64,000 nucleotides of DNA from Corylus avellana (lineage: Eukaryota > Streptophyta > Magnoliopsida > Fagales > Betulaceae): NCBI RefSeq assembly GCF_901000735.1, contig NC_081543.1:18070457-18134456 (forward strand), read 5' to 3'. The notes under the pieces were generated by a model, which was not told where the DNA came from, did no database searches, and saw only the letters and a program-made list of their open reading frames with translations. The translations under genes were made by a program, and so were the position numbers. This document shows, piece by piece, positions 21,571-32,763 of the stretch (positions within the stretch are counted from its first letter, which is position 1; the number at the start of each line of letters is the position of its first letter).

Positions 21571-22962
21571 TGGAAATCAATCAGAGTTGTTTTGTGATGG
21601 AACAAAGAAAACAACCTGGAAATACAGCAGGTGCAAATTTTCTCTCAATGTGTACAGATTTTTCAGATTAATTCCAGATTATTCGAAACATTTGCAAATA
21701 TTCAGGAATAATCAAAAAATCTGAAACATTTCCATTTGAATTGGCAAACAATTAGATCCAACAAACTGGCAAATAATTAGATCCAACAAACAATATTCTA
21801 TTGTTCCAACATCGTTTTCCTGAGTTCAATTTATTCCAGAATTCAATATATACAGTTTATACAATTCAATTTACTCCAGATTTTCCTGCTTGAATTCAAT
21901 TTAATTTGTACAAAAAAAAACCAATTTTCTCATGTCATCTTTCCTAAGGATATACTAGGAACAAAAACAAATGGCATGATAAAATTATTATAACATGTCC
22001 AGAAATTCAGTTACATATAATAGAATTCGACATTCAAATCTATCAACTCCTCAGAAATAAATAGAGACATGCATGGAATAACTGATAGGTCATTGAGTCA
22101 ATTCAATATGTCTAACCAAAGTCGAAAACAAAATCAAAATCAAAATCATATCAAATCAAATCAAATCAAACCAATCTAATACGTCCTATGTCCATCCATG
22201 ACCTCCTCATACCGCTATTTCCAAAAGTTTCCCAGATAGCTTGATGTATACTGACAACAACATCCACAAGCTTCTTCACAATCTGCGGTAAGAAATAAAT
22301 TCAAAGAAAGATGTTACTCTACAAATAGAAAGAACTACTCTACTCTACTCTACTCTATCCTATGTAAGACAATACTGAATAAAGTATAACCTTTCTTCCA
22401 TGGCCTAGCTTCATAAATCAGATTCAAGAATGTATAACTTCTTAAACTTGACATGCTAAATGGCCATATATATTCTTCTTATATTCCAATCCACCTATAT
22501 AATTCTTGACCACTTATAAAGCAACAGTGAGGAACTCATAATTCAGACAACACATACAAATCATTAAAGTAAACAATAACATTCGATCGGAATCGTAAAA
22601 TGCAGGCAATACATAGCGATTGGAATAGTTACAAGAGACCTAACCTATATATTAAACCTCAAACTTGACATACTTACAAGAGACCCAACCTATATATTAA
22701 ACTTCAAACTTCACATTGTTACAAGAGACCCAACCTATATATTAAACGTCAAACGAAGTATTGACTAAACATCCATTTAATGCAACTTACTATTTATCAT
22801 ATAGATATATCTATCACAAAATATCTATCACAAACATGTAGTCAATACGTCAATCATATACTTCCAATAACTATTGTGAGCAAATATTGTTTTGTTTCAC
22901 ACAACTAAACAATAACAAAATGCCCTTAATATGTTTACCAACTACGAACTCACATACAAGGC
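21571..22962. other. CACTA internal non-coding sequence
   Basis: AT-rich with short local repeats, for example CAAGAGACC(T/C)AACCTATATA three times at about 22630-22745. No open frame of note; a TNPD gene would be expected in this region of an autonomous element and is not seen. Confidence 0.6.
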
Positions 22963-25557
22963 TCAATCTAGGTCGATGGCTTCCTCATTCGACAACTTTT
23001 CCGCAATACCTGGAGATTATAAAACAATCAATCAAGAAGCAATAAGTGTCTTTCTTATCGGGAAGCAATAAGTACACTTATAAATCATCATCAATGCAAT
23101 ATATATATATATATATATCTTCCGACTGGAAAATAAGTTCCTTCTAAAATTAGACACAAACACAATGCTAACGTTTAGTAGTAGAAATAATAACAAACAT
23201 TATCGAGGTCGCTATCAACACTAACAGCATAAAAAACAATACTAATTCCAACCTAATGTATCACCAAACCAATGAAGAACAAAACATTTTGCAACGTCAT
23301 AAAATTCATACATACATATATATACTCAATAAAACCCAAAGCAAAAAAAACAAATTGCATTACCTGGTTCACTCCCCACTAACGATTTCACCACCAAACG
23401 GGCTGGAGATTCTTTTTCTGTTACATCTTTAACTCGAGTCGTATCGGATGAGGACCTCGACTTCAACATGTGCTCGAGTTGACGAAAACGTGCCTCGTAC
23501 AACGTGGTCATACTTGCCCGGGTCTCAGCTAGCCGCACAGCAACCTGCTGCTCAACCTCCACTCGCTGTGCATCTAACAGCGCAGCTATCTCTGCCCTGT
23601 GCCTCTCCCGTTCAGCTTGCTGCGCCGTTGCCTGCTCTCGCTGTGTCTGCTGAAGTGCATCCATCTCCTGCTTGTGCTTCTCCCGCTCAGCTTGTAGTGC
23701 AGTTTCTATCATTTCTGGGACACCAGAGCTCCCGGGAGGTTGTGAGCGTGGCGCGACTGGTCTATAGTAGGAGTATATGCTACCGCGCACAAGTAGTATA
23801 CCTGCTCCAACCTGGCGAACCCGACCTGCGTACTCCGGCTTATTGCCCATCCCCTGTGCGTACGCATCGTCGGGCGCCCAATGTACTGTGCCCTCGGTGA
23901 CAGATTGTGTAGCAGCCCAGTTAGTGGGAAGCAACTCCTTCATCCTCTCCTGTAGGGTACACAGTAACAGAAGCAATTATAAACATTAAATTAAATTACA
24001 AAGAAATATACATTAACCAAAACATATCGGTTATTAGTAGCGTACACATTTTTCCTTCACCAAGTCATTTGGATATCCGCCAGTCTTCTTCTCGTGTGTG
24101 TTGATGTAAGACTGAGCTCGTGTTGGCGGAATCCCGGTATTTATGATCTGCATACACAAATACAACGTAAAAAATTAAAACATAAACACAATCAACATAA
24201 GTTATATATATAACTGATCAAAAAACATACTTCTTCTTGTGTATCCCTGGTATAGCTCTTTAATCAGGTGCAGTGAGGCTCCTTGTTCTTCGACCGGATT
24301 CCCTTCATATATGCAGCATATTCCTACACAATTAATATTGTTAACATTTTAGGCTATCACATTCATTTTAATAAAACTAAACAAAACTCACTAAAATGTG
24401 TGACTTACTTGATTCTCTTTCGTACACCATATCTCCAATAATATATCCACGTCCTCTCTATTGTACGTGTGGATAATTGTCCTCCTTCCCTAGCCTTCAC
24501 TGTCGCCGGAGTATCGTCCGATGTGATGTGAAGACTCTTCTTCAAGTCATACCTCCAAGTCATATGCTTGTTTCGCATATCAAGGAAAGCGTCCCGTTTT
24601 ATGGCCGCGATATCGCAGTCAGGTGGGATATAGAAGTGCTTCTGCATATATTCACACATATATATGCATTAACAATATTGTCCATCTATTTGAGATAAAT
24701 ATATGAATATATAAATCATTATCATAAATACAATAATATTTAATTATAACATACCATCAATGCATCCCAAATATCTTCGTTCTTACGCTCCGATACCTTC
24801 TTCCACTCGTCGCTAATCCGTACATAAGTACTGCTCCTGACGAACACTCCGGTCATCCGTCTAAATTTGGAAGCACTTTGTCCCACAGGCTGCCACGCAG
24901 GGTTATACTCGCACACGATCCTCTGGCCATCGGGGATCTCCCACAGCTTGTGGCTTGACTTGACACTCAATATATGGTAGTGGGTGATGCCATTTTGATC
25001 TATTCCTAATACATTACGAATTGAACAAGTTAGTTACTTATTTAAACTAACCACATATTAAAATTAAATAAAATACATATTCCGATATTTTAACACATAT
25101 ACTTACTTATCGTCCGAACCTCATCCACCTTCAACGGGCGTGTAGCGGCATCATCGAAATGTGTGTCATGCGCGACACCATCCTCATCACCCTCAGTGCT
25201 ATCCGGAGGCTGTGTCTCATCACTATCATCCACTTGTGCTCCGCTATTGGGGTATGGGTGCCGCTGGAAATGGCCATGTGAAACGATCCCCATATCGCTC
25301 AACGTCGTGAAGTCAAGCGTGAACGGTGTGGATGTGCCCGGCTCTGCCACGTCAGAATGCTGAGGATCTACATGAATGTCATCATCACATCCCACGTCCC
25401 GCCCTGCATCGGTATGCCCTTCCACATGATGTGGAAGTACCGGTCTATACCCTTCTGGCTCCATATTAGCTCGGGGAGACGAATGTAAATCATGGGCGGC
25501 GGATGTCAACCGTACGGTCGGTTGCCCCTGTACTTTTCTCTTTCCCCTATAACTCAT
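22963..25557 (-). pseudogene. CACTA TNPA/Ptta-type transposition protein gene, broken
   Basis: Seven exons can be traced by splice signals: 25557-25107 (ATG AGT TAT start after a TTTTGCAG acceptor), about 25010-24755, 24641-24409, about 24327-24230, about 24148-24047, 23949-23364 and 23009-22963. The protein has an acidic N-terminal region, a Transposase_24/Ptta core (EYNPAWQPVG, RRMTGVFVR, WAPDDAYAQ, YAGRVRQVGAG) and a C-terminal coiled coil rich in Gln, Glu and Arg (AEREKHKQEMDALQQTQRE). It ends in NEEAIDLD. A frame change near 24420 and an in-frame TGA at 24264-24266 break it. Family knowledge: such proteins bind the subterminal repeats. The function is inferred from family, not shown. Confidence 0.7.
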
Positions 25558-27100
25558 GTCTCCCTGCAAAATACGTTGCGAAACGAATTAACCTTCAAAG
25601 TAATTAAATAAGTACAAGTATATGTAAAGTAATCACACATGTAAAATTTTACGTGCATATACTAGTTACTTGGAGTGTTATTTCAATTACCTTTAGCAAT
25701 GAGATAAATCTATTAGTTTTGGTCTTTGATATTATGGATGTAATTCTTTTTCTTTTTATTTTTTTCTGCATTTTTTGAGGATTGCTTATCGGTTATTTGG
25801 TGATGCCATTTTGATCAAAATTTATTTTATTGTTTATGATTGATAGATGATAGGACTGGCTCCTAACTTCTAATTTCTCTATTTAGTCCATACATGTATA
25901 CATACATGTGTGCTCGTGGACAAATGGATGCTTGACTAAGATATCTCATGCATAGTTGATACGTTGATTAAACCATTTGACCATGTAGTGATAATGCTCC
26001 AATGGAAAAAGATGTCATGAGTTTTCGTAGGTTGTTCTTTTTTTTCAATTAGGTAGATAATCGTGGCATATTCTTGCAATTGATGGCAATCGTGAAGTCG
26101 AGAGCTTTGGCTTTTGAGCTTAAACTAATAACTCTTTCTAAGTCCTATTTGTGGTCCATCTTTTGAAATAAAAATCTAAAGTCATTGATTTAAGCTAAGA
26201 TGTATAGTTTCCTCAACAACAAAAAAAGGCACTAATTGATAGATCCTCAATTAGGTTGTCACAAGAATTACTATCACCGTCAATGGAATATTGATCTTCA
26301 TGAGATGTATATTACTTTAAAAATTACTTTAAAGTAATTTTTAATACTGTTTTTGGAAAGTTATGAATTCTTGAAAGCTTATCCTTATGATATATATTTA
26401 TTTCTACCTTATGTCAATTTGTCAATTTTATGAACATGTAAATGAAATTTGTCAATTTGTCAATTTCATTTATAGTGAAATTTGTCAATTTGTCAAATTT
26501 CATTTATAGTGAAATTTGTCAATTTGTCAATTTCATTTATAGTGAAATTTGTCAATTTGTCAATTTCATTTATAGTGAAATTTGTCAATTTGTCAAATTT
26601 CATTTAGGTTACATGTTCATTTAAAATTGACAAATTGACAAATTCTTAAAATTGACAAATCTAGTTATCTAAATATATATCATTACTGCTTTGGCACGTC
26701 ATGTTCATTTAGGCTGAAAGCTTATCCTTATGAATTGATCTCATAGCTATAGGTTTATCTCCTTTCCTTGCATCTTTCTTTTATAACATTAATGCTGGGA
26801 ATTTATGGGCAGCATATATACGGCCATATATATATATATATATATAGCAGGGTAAGCTACTAATTAACGACAGAGTAAGCTATATATATTCAAAAACCAA
26901 ATTCATATTTATGGAGTGAAGCTAGCATTATATTAATCCTCATGTAAATATATATATATCATTACTGCTTTGGATTAGACAATCAAATTCAAAATATTAG
27001 ACTAAATTAGCACAAACATCACCCAACCTAGCATGCAAACACCAAATCCAAACCAAACAAATAAATAAGTACAAGGATGCATGTACATATATATATATAT
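25558..27100. other. CACTA internal non-coding sequence upstream of the gene
   Basis: No gene seen. It should hold the promoter of the minus-strand gene. It includes the tandem array at 26442-26608, AT microsatellites near 26828-26846 and a CATTACTGCTTTGG duplicate (26680 and 26959). Confidence 0.5.
26442..26650. repeat. 34 bp tandem repeat array with inverted tail
   Basis: Five units of GTGAAATTTGTCAATTTGTC plus (A)ATTTCATTTATA follow each other. After the last unit the sequence continues with GACAAATTGACAAATT, the inverse of the unit, so the array end can fold back. Confidence 0.85.
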
Positions 27101-27457
27101 NNNNNNNNNNNNNNNNNNNNNNNNNNNNNNNNNNNNNNNNNNNNNNNNNNNNNNNNNNNNNNNNNNNNNNNNNNNNNNNNNNNNNNNNNNNNNNNNNNNN
27201 NNNNNNNNNNNNNNNNNNNNNNNNNNNNNNNNNNNNNNNNNNNNNNNNNNNNNNNNNNNNNNNNNNNNNNNNNNNNNNNNNNNNNNNNNNNNNNNNNNNN
27301 NNNNNNNNNNNNNNNNNNNNNNNNNNNNNNNNNNNNNNNNNNNNNNNNNNNNNNNNNNNNNNNNNNNNNNNNNNNNNNNNNNNNNNNNNNNNNNNNNNNN
27401 NNNNNNNNNNNNNNNNNNNNNNNNNNNNNNNNNNNNNNNNNNNNNNNNNNNNNNNNN
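27101..27457. other. Assembly gap of 357 N
   Basis: Sized gap inside the CACTA element, preceded by an (AT)n run. Confidence 0.95.
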
Positions 27458-27676
27458 CCAGACCTCTTAATTAAGAGGCATGGCGCGCTGGCCGGAGGGA
27501 TGGGACGCACGGCGCGCGGACCGACGAACGCGCGTGCATGCGCAGGGCTGCAGGGACAATTCCTCACGTGCCGTGTTTGGCACGTCAGTAAATCCTGACG
27601 TGCCAAACATGGCCCGTCAGGAATGATATAATATATATATTATATATATGATATATTATATATATATATATATATA
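27458..27676. other. GC-rich patch and AT microsatellite inside CACTA right end
   Basis: 27470-27560 is strongly GC-rich with GCGCGC-type motifs (GGCGCGCTGG, CACGGCGCGCGG, ACGCGCGTGCATGCGC). It is followed by CACGTCAG subterminal repeats and an (AT)n run up to the next gap. Confidence 0.7.
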
Positions 27677-27776
27677 NNNNNNNNNNNNNNNNNNNNNNNN
27701 NNNNNNNNNNNNNNNNNNNNNNNNNNNNNNNNNNNNNNNNNNNNNNNNNNNNNNNNNNNNNNNNNNNNNNNNNNNN
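27677..27776. other. Assembly gap of 100 N
   Basis: Placeholder gap of unknown size within the subterminal repeats. Confidence 0.95.
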
Positions 27777-28101
27777 TCTGACGTGGCAATGTGCCACGTC
27801 AGGAAAATCCTGACGTGGCAATGTGCCACGTCAGAATTTTTCTGACGTGGTAACTTCCACCACGTCAGTAATTATATCAATTTTTATTTTAAGAAAAATG
27901 AAATTTTGTCCCGACGTTCATGTATTTTAAACGTCAAAATTTTTCCGACGTGTGAATAGTAACACCTCAGAATTTTCTGACGTGTTACTATTTAAACGTC
28001 AGAAAAAATTCCCATGACGTTTTATATTTTAAACGTCAGGAAATTGCCGAGGTGGCAAAAAAAATTTACTGTAGTGTGTGGAACATGATTTCCTTGTAGT
28101 G
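27777..28101. repeat. CACTA right terminus, subterminal repeats and 25 bp end duplication
   Basis: TCTGACGTGG/CCACGTCAGA repeats run to TTTACTGTAGTG. The 25 bases GTAGTGTGTGGAACATGATTTCCT(T/C) then occur twice in tandem (28071-28095 and 28096-28120), so the terminus plus flank is duplicated. Either GTAGTG could be scored as the end, each followed by TGTG. Confidence 0.8.
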
Positions 28102-28173
28102 TGTGGAACATGATTTCCTCAATTGCGCGTGGCTCGACCCAGTCTTCGTGGCACTTCTAGAATCTAGACAACG

Positions 28174-28246
28174 GTCAACTTGTCTCGTCTCTTCTCCTTC
28201 AACAAATGTCAACCCCGGCAGCCATCAAATTCCCTCCCTATAAAAT
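28174..28246 (+). promoter_or_regulatory. Promoter elements of the VQ gene: W-box cores and TATA box
   Basis: TATAAAAT at 28239-28246 lies about 75 bp before the ATG, a normal plant spacing. Two GTCAA sequences (28174-28178 and 28208-28212) are TTGAC W-box cores on the minus strand, the sites bound by WRKY factors. VQ proteins partner with WRKY factors, so the sites fit, but the core is short and common. Confidence 0.55.
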
Positions 28247-28318
28247 AATAAAACCTCTCTCACAAAAATCCACCACTTTAAACCCTTTGAAGCAGAGCTA
28301 ACTAGCCAGTCATTTCCG

Positions 28319-28606
28319 ATGCCGGGAAGCGGTAGAAAGCCGATGAAGGTTGTGATAATCAACACACACTACGTAGAAACTGATGCAACGAGCTTCAAAT
28401 CCGTTGTGCAGAAGCTGACCGGAAAGGATTCCACGCTGGCGAATGATCCGGAAGAGTCGGAGAGCAGGATTCATTTCAGAGAAAGAATGGCGACGACAAG
28501 GTCCAGTAGTAGCGTTCAAATTTTGATGAGAAATTCGTCCTTCAAGGAGTTTGATAGATTGCTTAGGGAGGTGCCGCCATTATTAATGCATGAGCTATGT
28601 GAATGA
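28319..28606 (+). CDS. VQ motif-containing protein (VQ1/VQ10-like)
   Basis: A single-exon protein of 95 residues. Residues 10-20 read VVIINTHYVET and residues 25-34 hold FKSVVQKLTG, an exact VQ motif (FxxxVQxLTG). This motif binds the C-terminal WRKY domain of group I and IIc WRKY transcription factors, mostly in defence and stress signalling in the nucleus. The short length, the basic start (PGSGRKPMK) and the YVETDA lead-in resemble the small Arabidopsis VQ1/VQ10 group. The start is the first ATG after a TATA box about 75 bp upstream, and no upstream in-frame ATG competes. The frame is intact to TGA. The CACTA element ends about 240 bp upstream, so much of the distal promoter is transposon DNA. 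Confidence 0.9.
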   Translation: MPGSGRKPMKVVIINTHYVETDATSFKSVVQKLTGKDSTLANDPEESESRIHFRERMATTRSSSSVQILMRNSSFKEFDRLLREVPPLLMHELCE

Positions 28607-28642
28607 TTATTATTTCATTCAACTCTATTTATGTTTCATCGG

Positions 28643-28677
<35 letters not shown>

Positions 28678-29022
28678 TTATTCTTGTTTACATGCTGTAT
28701 TATATATATATGCAGTGTTGTTTGACTTTTGAAAGTTAAGCAGTTGAAATTCATTCATCTTTGTGTAATAGAAATTAATTAATTTATGTTGGTCCAGCAT
28801 GTTGCTGGAGAGCTTTGTAAATCTTTGATTTGTTGTTGTTAATTAATAAAAATTCAATTAATCTAAGAAATAATATTAATTCATCAGAGAATTAAACACC
28901 TTAATTTATTTGGCCTCTACTTAATTAGACCATGATATTAAAACATTTCCTGCATTAGATACTTGAGGATCAATATATATATATAAATTTCCTTTCCCCT
29001 TTAAGGAAAATGATATGTGCTT
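28607..29022. other. VQ gene 3' region, no further gene
   Basis: A T run of more than 30 bases lies at about 28645-28676, followed by AT-rich sequence with AATAAAA at about 28845 as a possible polyadenylation signal. Confidence 0.4.
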
Positions 29023-29175
29023 GATCTCCTGGTGTTCTCCTAGTATCCTCCTAGTTTTAGGTGAATATTATTTTCTAAAATCCAAGTGAGAAATAATGAC
29101 AACTTTCTTTTTTGTTTTTTTAGAAAACAATATTTACCTAAGATTAGGAGGACACAAGTAGAATACTAGAAGATC
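29023..29175. mobile_element. Foldback MITE-like element
   Basis: GATCTCCTGGTGTTCTCCTA..CTCCTAGTTTTAGGTGAATATT pairs with AATATTTACCTAAGATTAGGAG..AGTAGAATACTAGAAGATC. The arms are about 55-60 bp with few mismatches and the loop about 40 bp. No coding content. The repeat may extend 20 bp further on each side. Confidence 0.65.
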
Positions 29176-29476
29176 ACCTAACATTCTCCATATGGGAAAA
29201 GAGGGAAAAACGTTTAAATGAGTAAAATTCAATTCAAGTGATTAATTTTTTTTTTTTTTTCTTAAAATGATGATTTTAATGAATAGATATAACTCTGACC
29301 TAAGTTATTTATTTTGGATAATTAAAATGTTAAACAAGATTAAGTTTTGTGTATAATTTTTATGTGTAATATGTAATTTAAATGGGGGTAAATCGACAGC
29401 GTCAAGGTTCTAATATCATGTTAAATTACCATTTATCCCATAAGATTAAACTTATAAGAAGAGATAAATTTAATCA
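29176..29476. other. Intergenic, nothing recognised
   Basis: AT-rich sequence with a poly-T run near 29248-29261. No coding or repeat signature. Confidence 0.5.
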
Positions 29477-30540
29477 TTTTTTTTTTTTTTGAAGTGAAAC
29501 TTAATACTTATATTAAACCAATAACTGTTGATCTGCAATTACAACAACATGAATGCACAAAGGACATTCAAACCGCCAAATAACCTCCTCATTACAGTTT
29601 AATGCAAATTTAGCCAACCTATGTAGAGCTTCATTTCCTTCATGTTTAACATGTAGAGCCTTCCACTGACAAGAGCGATTAAGAATAAATTTAGCATCAT
29701 CCACTAAATGCCCATACCTTCCCCAACATTCAACAGATTTACGAAGAGCATTTACAACTTCAAGTGAATCCCCTTCTACCTCAACCTTGCTAAAACCAAA
29801 CTTTGAACAAATTCAGCCATTTTCCATGCTACTAGAGCCTCTGCTGTAGTAGGATCAAGCGTGGCTGTCATGGAACTACACAAGACAGCAATAACAACCC
29901 CTGCATGGTCCCTTGCCAATATACCCATTCCCACCTTTTTCCCATCTTTAGTTAATGCAGCATCCCAATTGACTTTGATGAAGTCTTCTACAGGTTGCAT
30001 CCATTTTTCCACTACAGGTTCTCTTGAAATAATGGCTATTTTCTTTGTTGCTTGCTCTGCTTTATTAATAGCCTCCCATTGATTCTGTACTCTTCTGAAA
30101 ATAGTTGATGGAGCCGTCAATACACCACCAAAAACCACATCATTTCGTCTCATCCATATCAACCTGGCTATAATCACAACAAGCTGTAATTCATATTCTG
30201 TCAATTTATTATACAGCTCAAGCAAAATGGTCAAGAAGTTATCATCAACGCATACACACTTCTGAATTCTCGGGGGGACATTCCAACCATATATCTTGGG
30301 CAGAAGGACAGCTCCACAAACAGTGCCCCACCGTCTCAGTTTCCAATTCACAAATAGGACACAAAGAATCTTGAGTAATGCCCCTCTTAAACAAGTTATT
30401 CTTTGTGGCTAATAAATTATTACAACTCTTCCACGGAAAAGCTTTCACCACGCTCCAACTCCTTATTTTCCAAATTTTTCTCCACGCTTTTGAAACCAAT
30501 TCCACATTTTAGCTGCTGCCAGGGACACCTCCAATATAAA
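29477..30540 (-). mobile_element. 5'-truncated LINE (L1-type), second copy, different family
   Basis: A 14 T run (29477-29490) marks the tail of a minus-strand LINE. The coding remnants at 29513-30505 are zf-RVT plus RNase H. The 5' end, including reverse transcriptase, is missing. The protein differs clearly from the LINE at 10004-11775, so this is a separate lineage. Confidence 0.75.
29513..30505 (-). pseudogene. LINE zf-RVT and RNase H remnants
   Basis: 30505-30245 reads zf-RVT (WKSCNNLLATKNNLFKRG, CPICELETET, HCLWSCPSA). 30351-29776 continues with IWMRRNDVVFGG and then the RNase H start (VNWDAALTKDGKKVGMG, catalytic Asp in NWDAA; TTAEALVAWKMAEF with its Glu). 29704-29513 holds the third part (LHVKHEGNEALHRLA, corresponding to the HREAN motif but with KHEGN). 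Stops and frame changes separate all three. Confidence 0.75.
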
Positions 30541-30559
30541 CTGAGTAATGTTATTTAGT

Positions 30560-31336
30560 AGACTCTCATATACAACTATAACAACATGCAGTGAAAGTCA
30601 ACATTTGGATCAATAAGAGCTTGTAAAAATAAAAGTCAATCGCTGATATTCACCACCACATCATCATAGTTGAATAGCAGAATCTACTATATATATATAC
30701 ACCAATGAAAGAGATGGTAAAATAATTAATTGAAATTAATTGAAAATAAAGATGAAAATAAAGCAATAGAACCATCCATGTGGGTGGTAATTGCAAGTAA
30801 AATAAGCATAATGCAAGAATTTCCAAAGTAAGCGCAAAATTGGAACGTATAAAAGAGAAATGGAAAAGATTGATACTAAAAAGATATCAAAAGATCTGAT
30901 TAACAAGAGTACTTACAGATTCAAACGTAGTTTAGAAGTAGCGAAAGTATACAAGAGCAAAACATATTACAAATAGTAGGTAGGGTAGTTGTAGAATGAG
31001 TTCAGTGTTTAGACTAAAAGCTTCTGCCCTACAATGAGAGAGATTCGTCATTTTCATAAACAAAATCCAATGAGTAAATAAAAATTACATTGAGAAAGTT
31101 AACAGTAAAAGTAAAGATCTGTAGTGTCGGCAGAAACTGTAGCAGAACGGTAGTGTCGGCAGACAAAATGAGAAACTGTAGCAATAATGATTGAATTGTG
31201 CCATAATGATAGGCAAATGTCTTTAGGAATAGAAATGGTACCCTGGTGGGCAAATGTAACGGTGCCTTTGTAAAAGGCAAGCGATTGGTGCCACTGTGAA
31301 GAGCAAATGAACGGTGCCACTGTGAAGGGCAAATGA
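30560..31336 (-). promoter_or_regulatory. Pararetroviral intergenic (putative promoter) region with short repeats
   Basis: No conserved coding content is seen; a minus-strand open stretch at 31029-31380 is not convincing. Two near-identical copies of CGGTGCCACTGTGAAG(A/G)GCAAATGA lie at about 31285-31340, with related GGTGCC and GGCAAATG motifs further left. AGTGTCGGCAGA occurs twice (about 31121 and 31152), each near an AACTGTAGC. Caulimovirids have one transcribed-strand promoter in this position, so a promoter role is inferred from location. Confidence 0.45.
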
Positions 31337-32691
31337 TTATAAATCTTCAATTTTGGGGTAATAGTTATTGGGGTTATCACCAGGGAAACCAGAATTTCTG
31401 TACCATTCTCTCATGGGATTAAAAGTAGCTTCAAAAGATGCATAAGAATTTTCTTCTTCATCTTCATCGGAATTATCATTCAGAGATTCCATAAGTGCTT
31501 TTAAAATTTCATTCTTTTCTTTTTTTTTTCTTAGAAGATTTTTTCTTAGAAGAATTGGAAGAAGCAGTGGAAGTAATGGCATCTGTTTCTTTGGGAGGGG
31601 AAAGGAAAGTACTAGGAGTTATCACTTTGGCAAGATTGCCAATGGCTAATTGATTGGGAATTGGAGGGGTTTGGATTTTTGACATTTTCAACGATATTAT
31701 CAACCCGTGGATAGTTATCCCACCATTTTACATACCAATGTTGTTCTAGCTTGTCATCAAGAATGACATATTGCCATTTTATGATCCAAGGAATTTTGAA
31801 CTTTTTGACAAAATGCAGAATGTGGGGAAATTTGGCCCCATGTTCATCAGTATTGTAAAGATTTTTTAATGATTTGAAAGTCTCAACGAGTTTAAGTGGG
31901 AGAATATCAGGAACAAGACCAAATTTCATCCACCATCTGGAGAACCAGAGAGGGAGGATGCCTCCAAATTCTTTATCCAAGTTTATGAACCAAGAGCGGT
32001 CAAACATAGGATTTTGGTAGAGCATGAATTTGGACCAGGCATCAATCTAATCATAATAGCAGAAAGGGATAGGGAAATCTTCCAATTTTCTTGGGTTCTA
32101 GGGATGTTCCCCCCAATCTTTTTTAGGAATGATTCTATCAAAATAAATACTGTGATAAAGTAATTTTTTGGGTTCAGTTTTACTGTAAATGGGTTTGAAA
32201 TGAACAGACTTTGACTGGAGCAGGTTATTAGTGTAGTATGAAAGAGTTTTCAGATGATGCTTAGGGATTCAATGAAACTGGGAAGGAAAGTAAGATGCGG
32301 CAATTTGAGTAGGAGATTTAATGTGAGAACGATTTATCTCAATATGAAATAAATGTTCGGAATGAGGAAGAACGACATAAGCTGATGTTTTATTGTATTT
32401 AATGAAAGGAATAGTGGATTTTTGAGAAGAAATGACAAAAGGGTCATAATATGAAACGAGAGCACTAGAGTAGGTAGCTGGTGATCTGGGGCTAAAAGCC
32501 GAGAAACGGTTAGCAAGAGTAACAGATGAATTAGTAACGGAAGCAGTAATGGCAAACTCTCGTTTTAAGACCAAAGCCTTGGAGTCAATCTTCTCCTTAT
32601 CCTTTTTGCTTGCCATGTTGGCACTACAAAAATTCACGAGTGAGAAAATCTGGAATAGAGTTATTGGAACCTTTAATGTATTCAATATCAA
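31337..32691 (-). pseudogene. Pararetrovirus ORF2, unknown function, broken
   Basis: This lies directly downstream of RNase H. Readable parts on the minus strand are 32615-32269 (start MASKKDKEKIDSKALV), 32025-31612 (FDRSWFINLDKEFGG, LPLWFSRWWMKFG, WYVKWWDNYPRVD) and 31582-31337 (a Ser/Lys-rich and acidic tail ending YYPKIEDL). Stops and frame changes separate them. I know no enzyme with these motifs. The Trp-rich centre and low-complexity C-terminus recur in endogenous viral elements annotated in plants, where the role is unassigned. Confidence 0.55.
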
Positions 32692-32763
32692 AATAAAAAA
32701 CGCTTAAAATGGCTTGCCATCTGGCAAAAATTTGTTTTGATGTAATGTTTTCAACATCTTTTT

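Larger units (their letters stand above)
21005..28076 (-). mobile_element. CACTA (En/Spm) DNA transposon
   Basis: The left terminus is CACTACAAAAAAACC and the right terminus is ...TTACTGTAGTG, the inverted CACTAC expected for the superfamily. Both are flanked by TGT (21002-21004 and 28077-28079), a 3 bp target duplication of the expected length. Inside each end are dense repeats of TCTGACGTG/CACGTCAGA (21040-21400 and 27560-28050), the subterminal sites that TNPA-type proteins bind. One gene of the TNPA/Ptta type lies inside on the minus strand. No TNPD transposase is seen, although two gaps (27101-27457, 27677-27776) could hide some sequence. Confidence 0.9.

Noticed and set aside
23448..23900. 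Plus-strand 150-codon open frame rich in Ala, Gln and Pro
   Set aside because: It is the antisense shadow of the coiled-coil exon of the CACTA gene.
26417..26650. CRISPR-like array
   Set aside because: Units are contiguous with no unique spacers, and the host is a plant.
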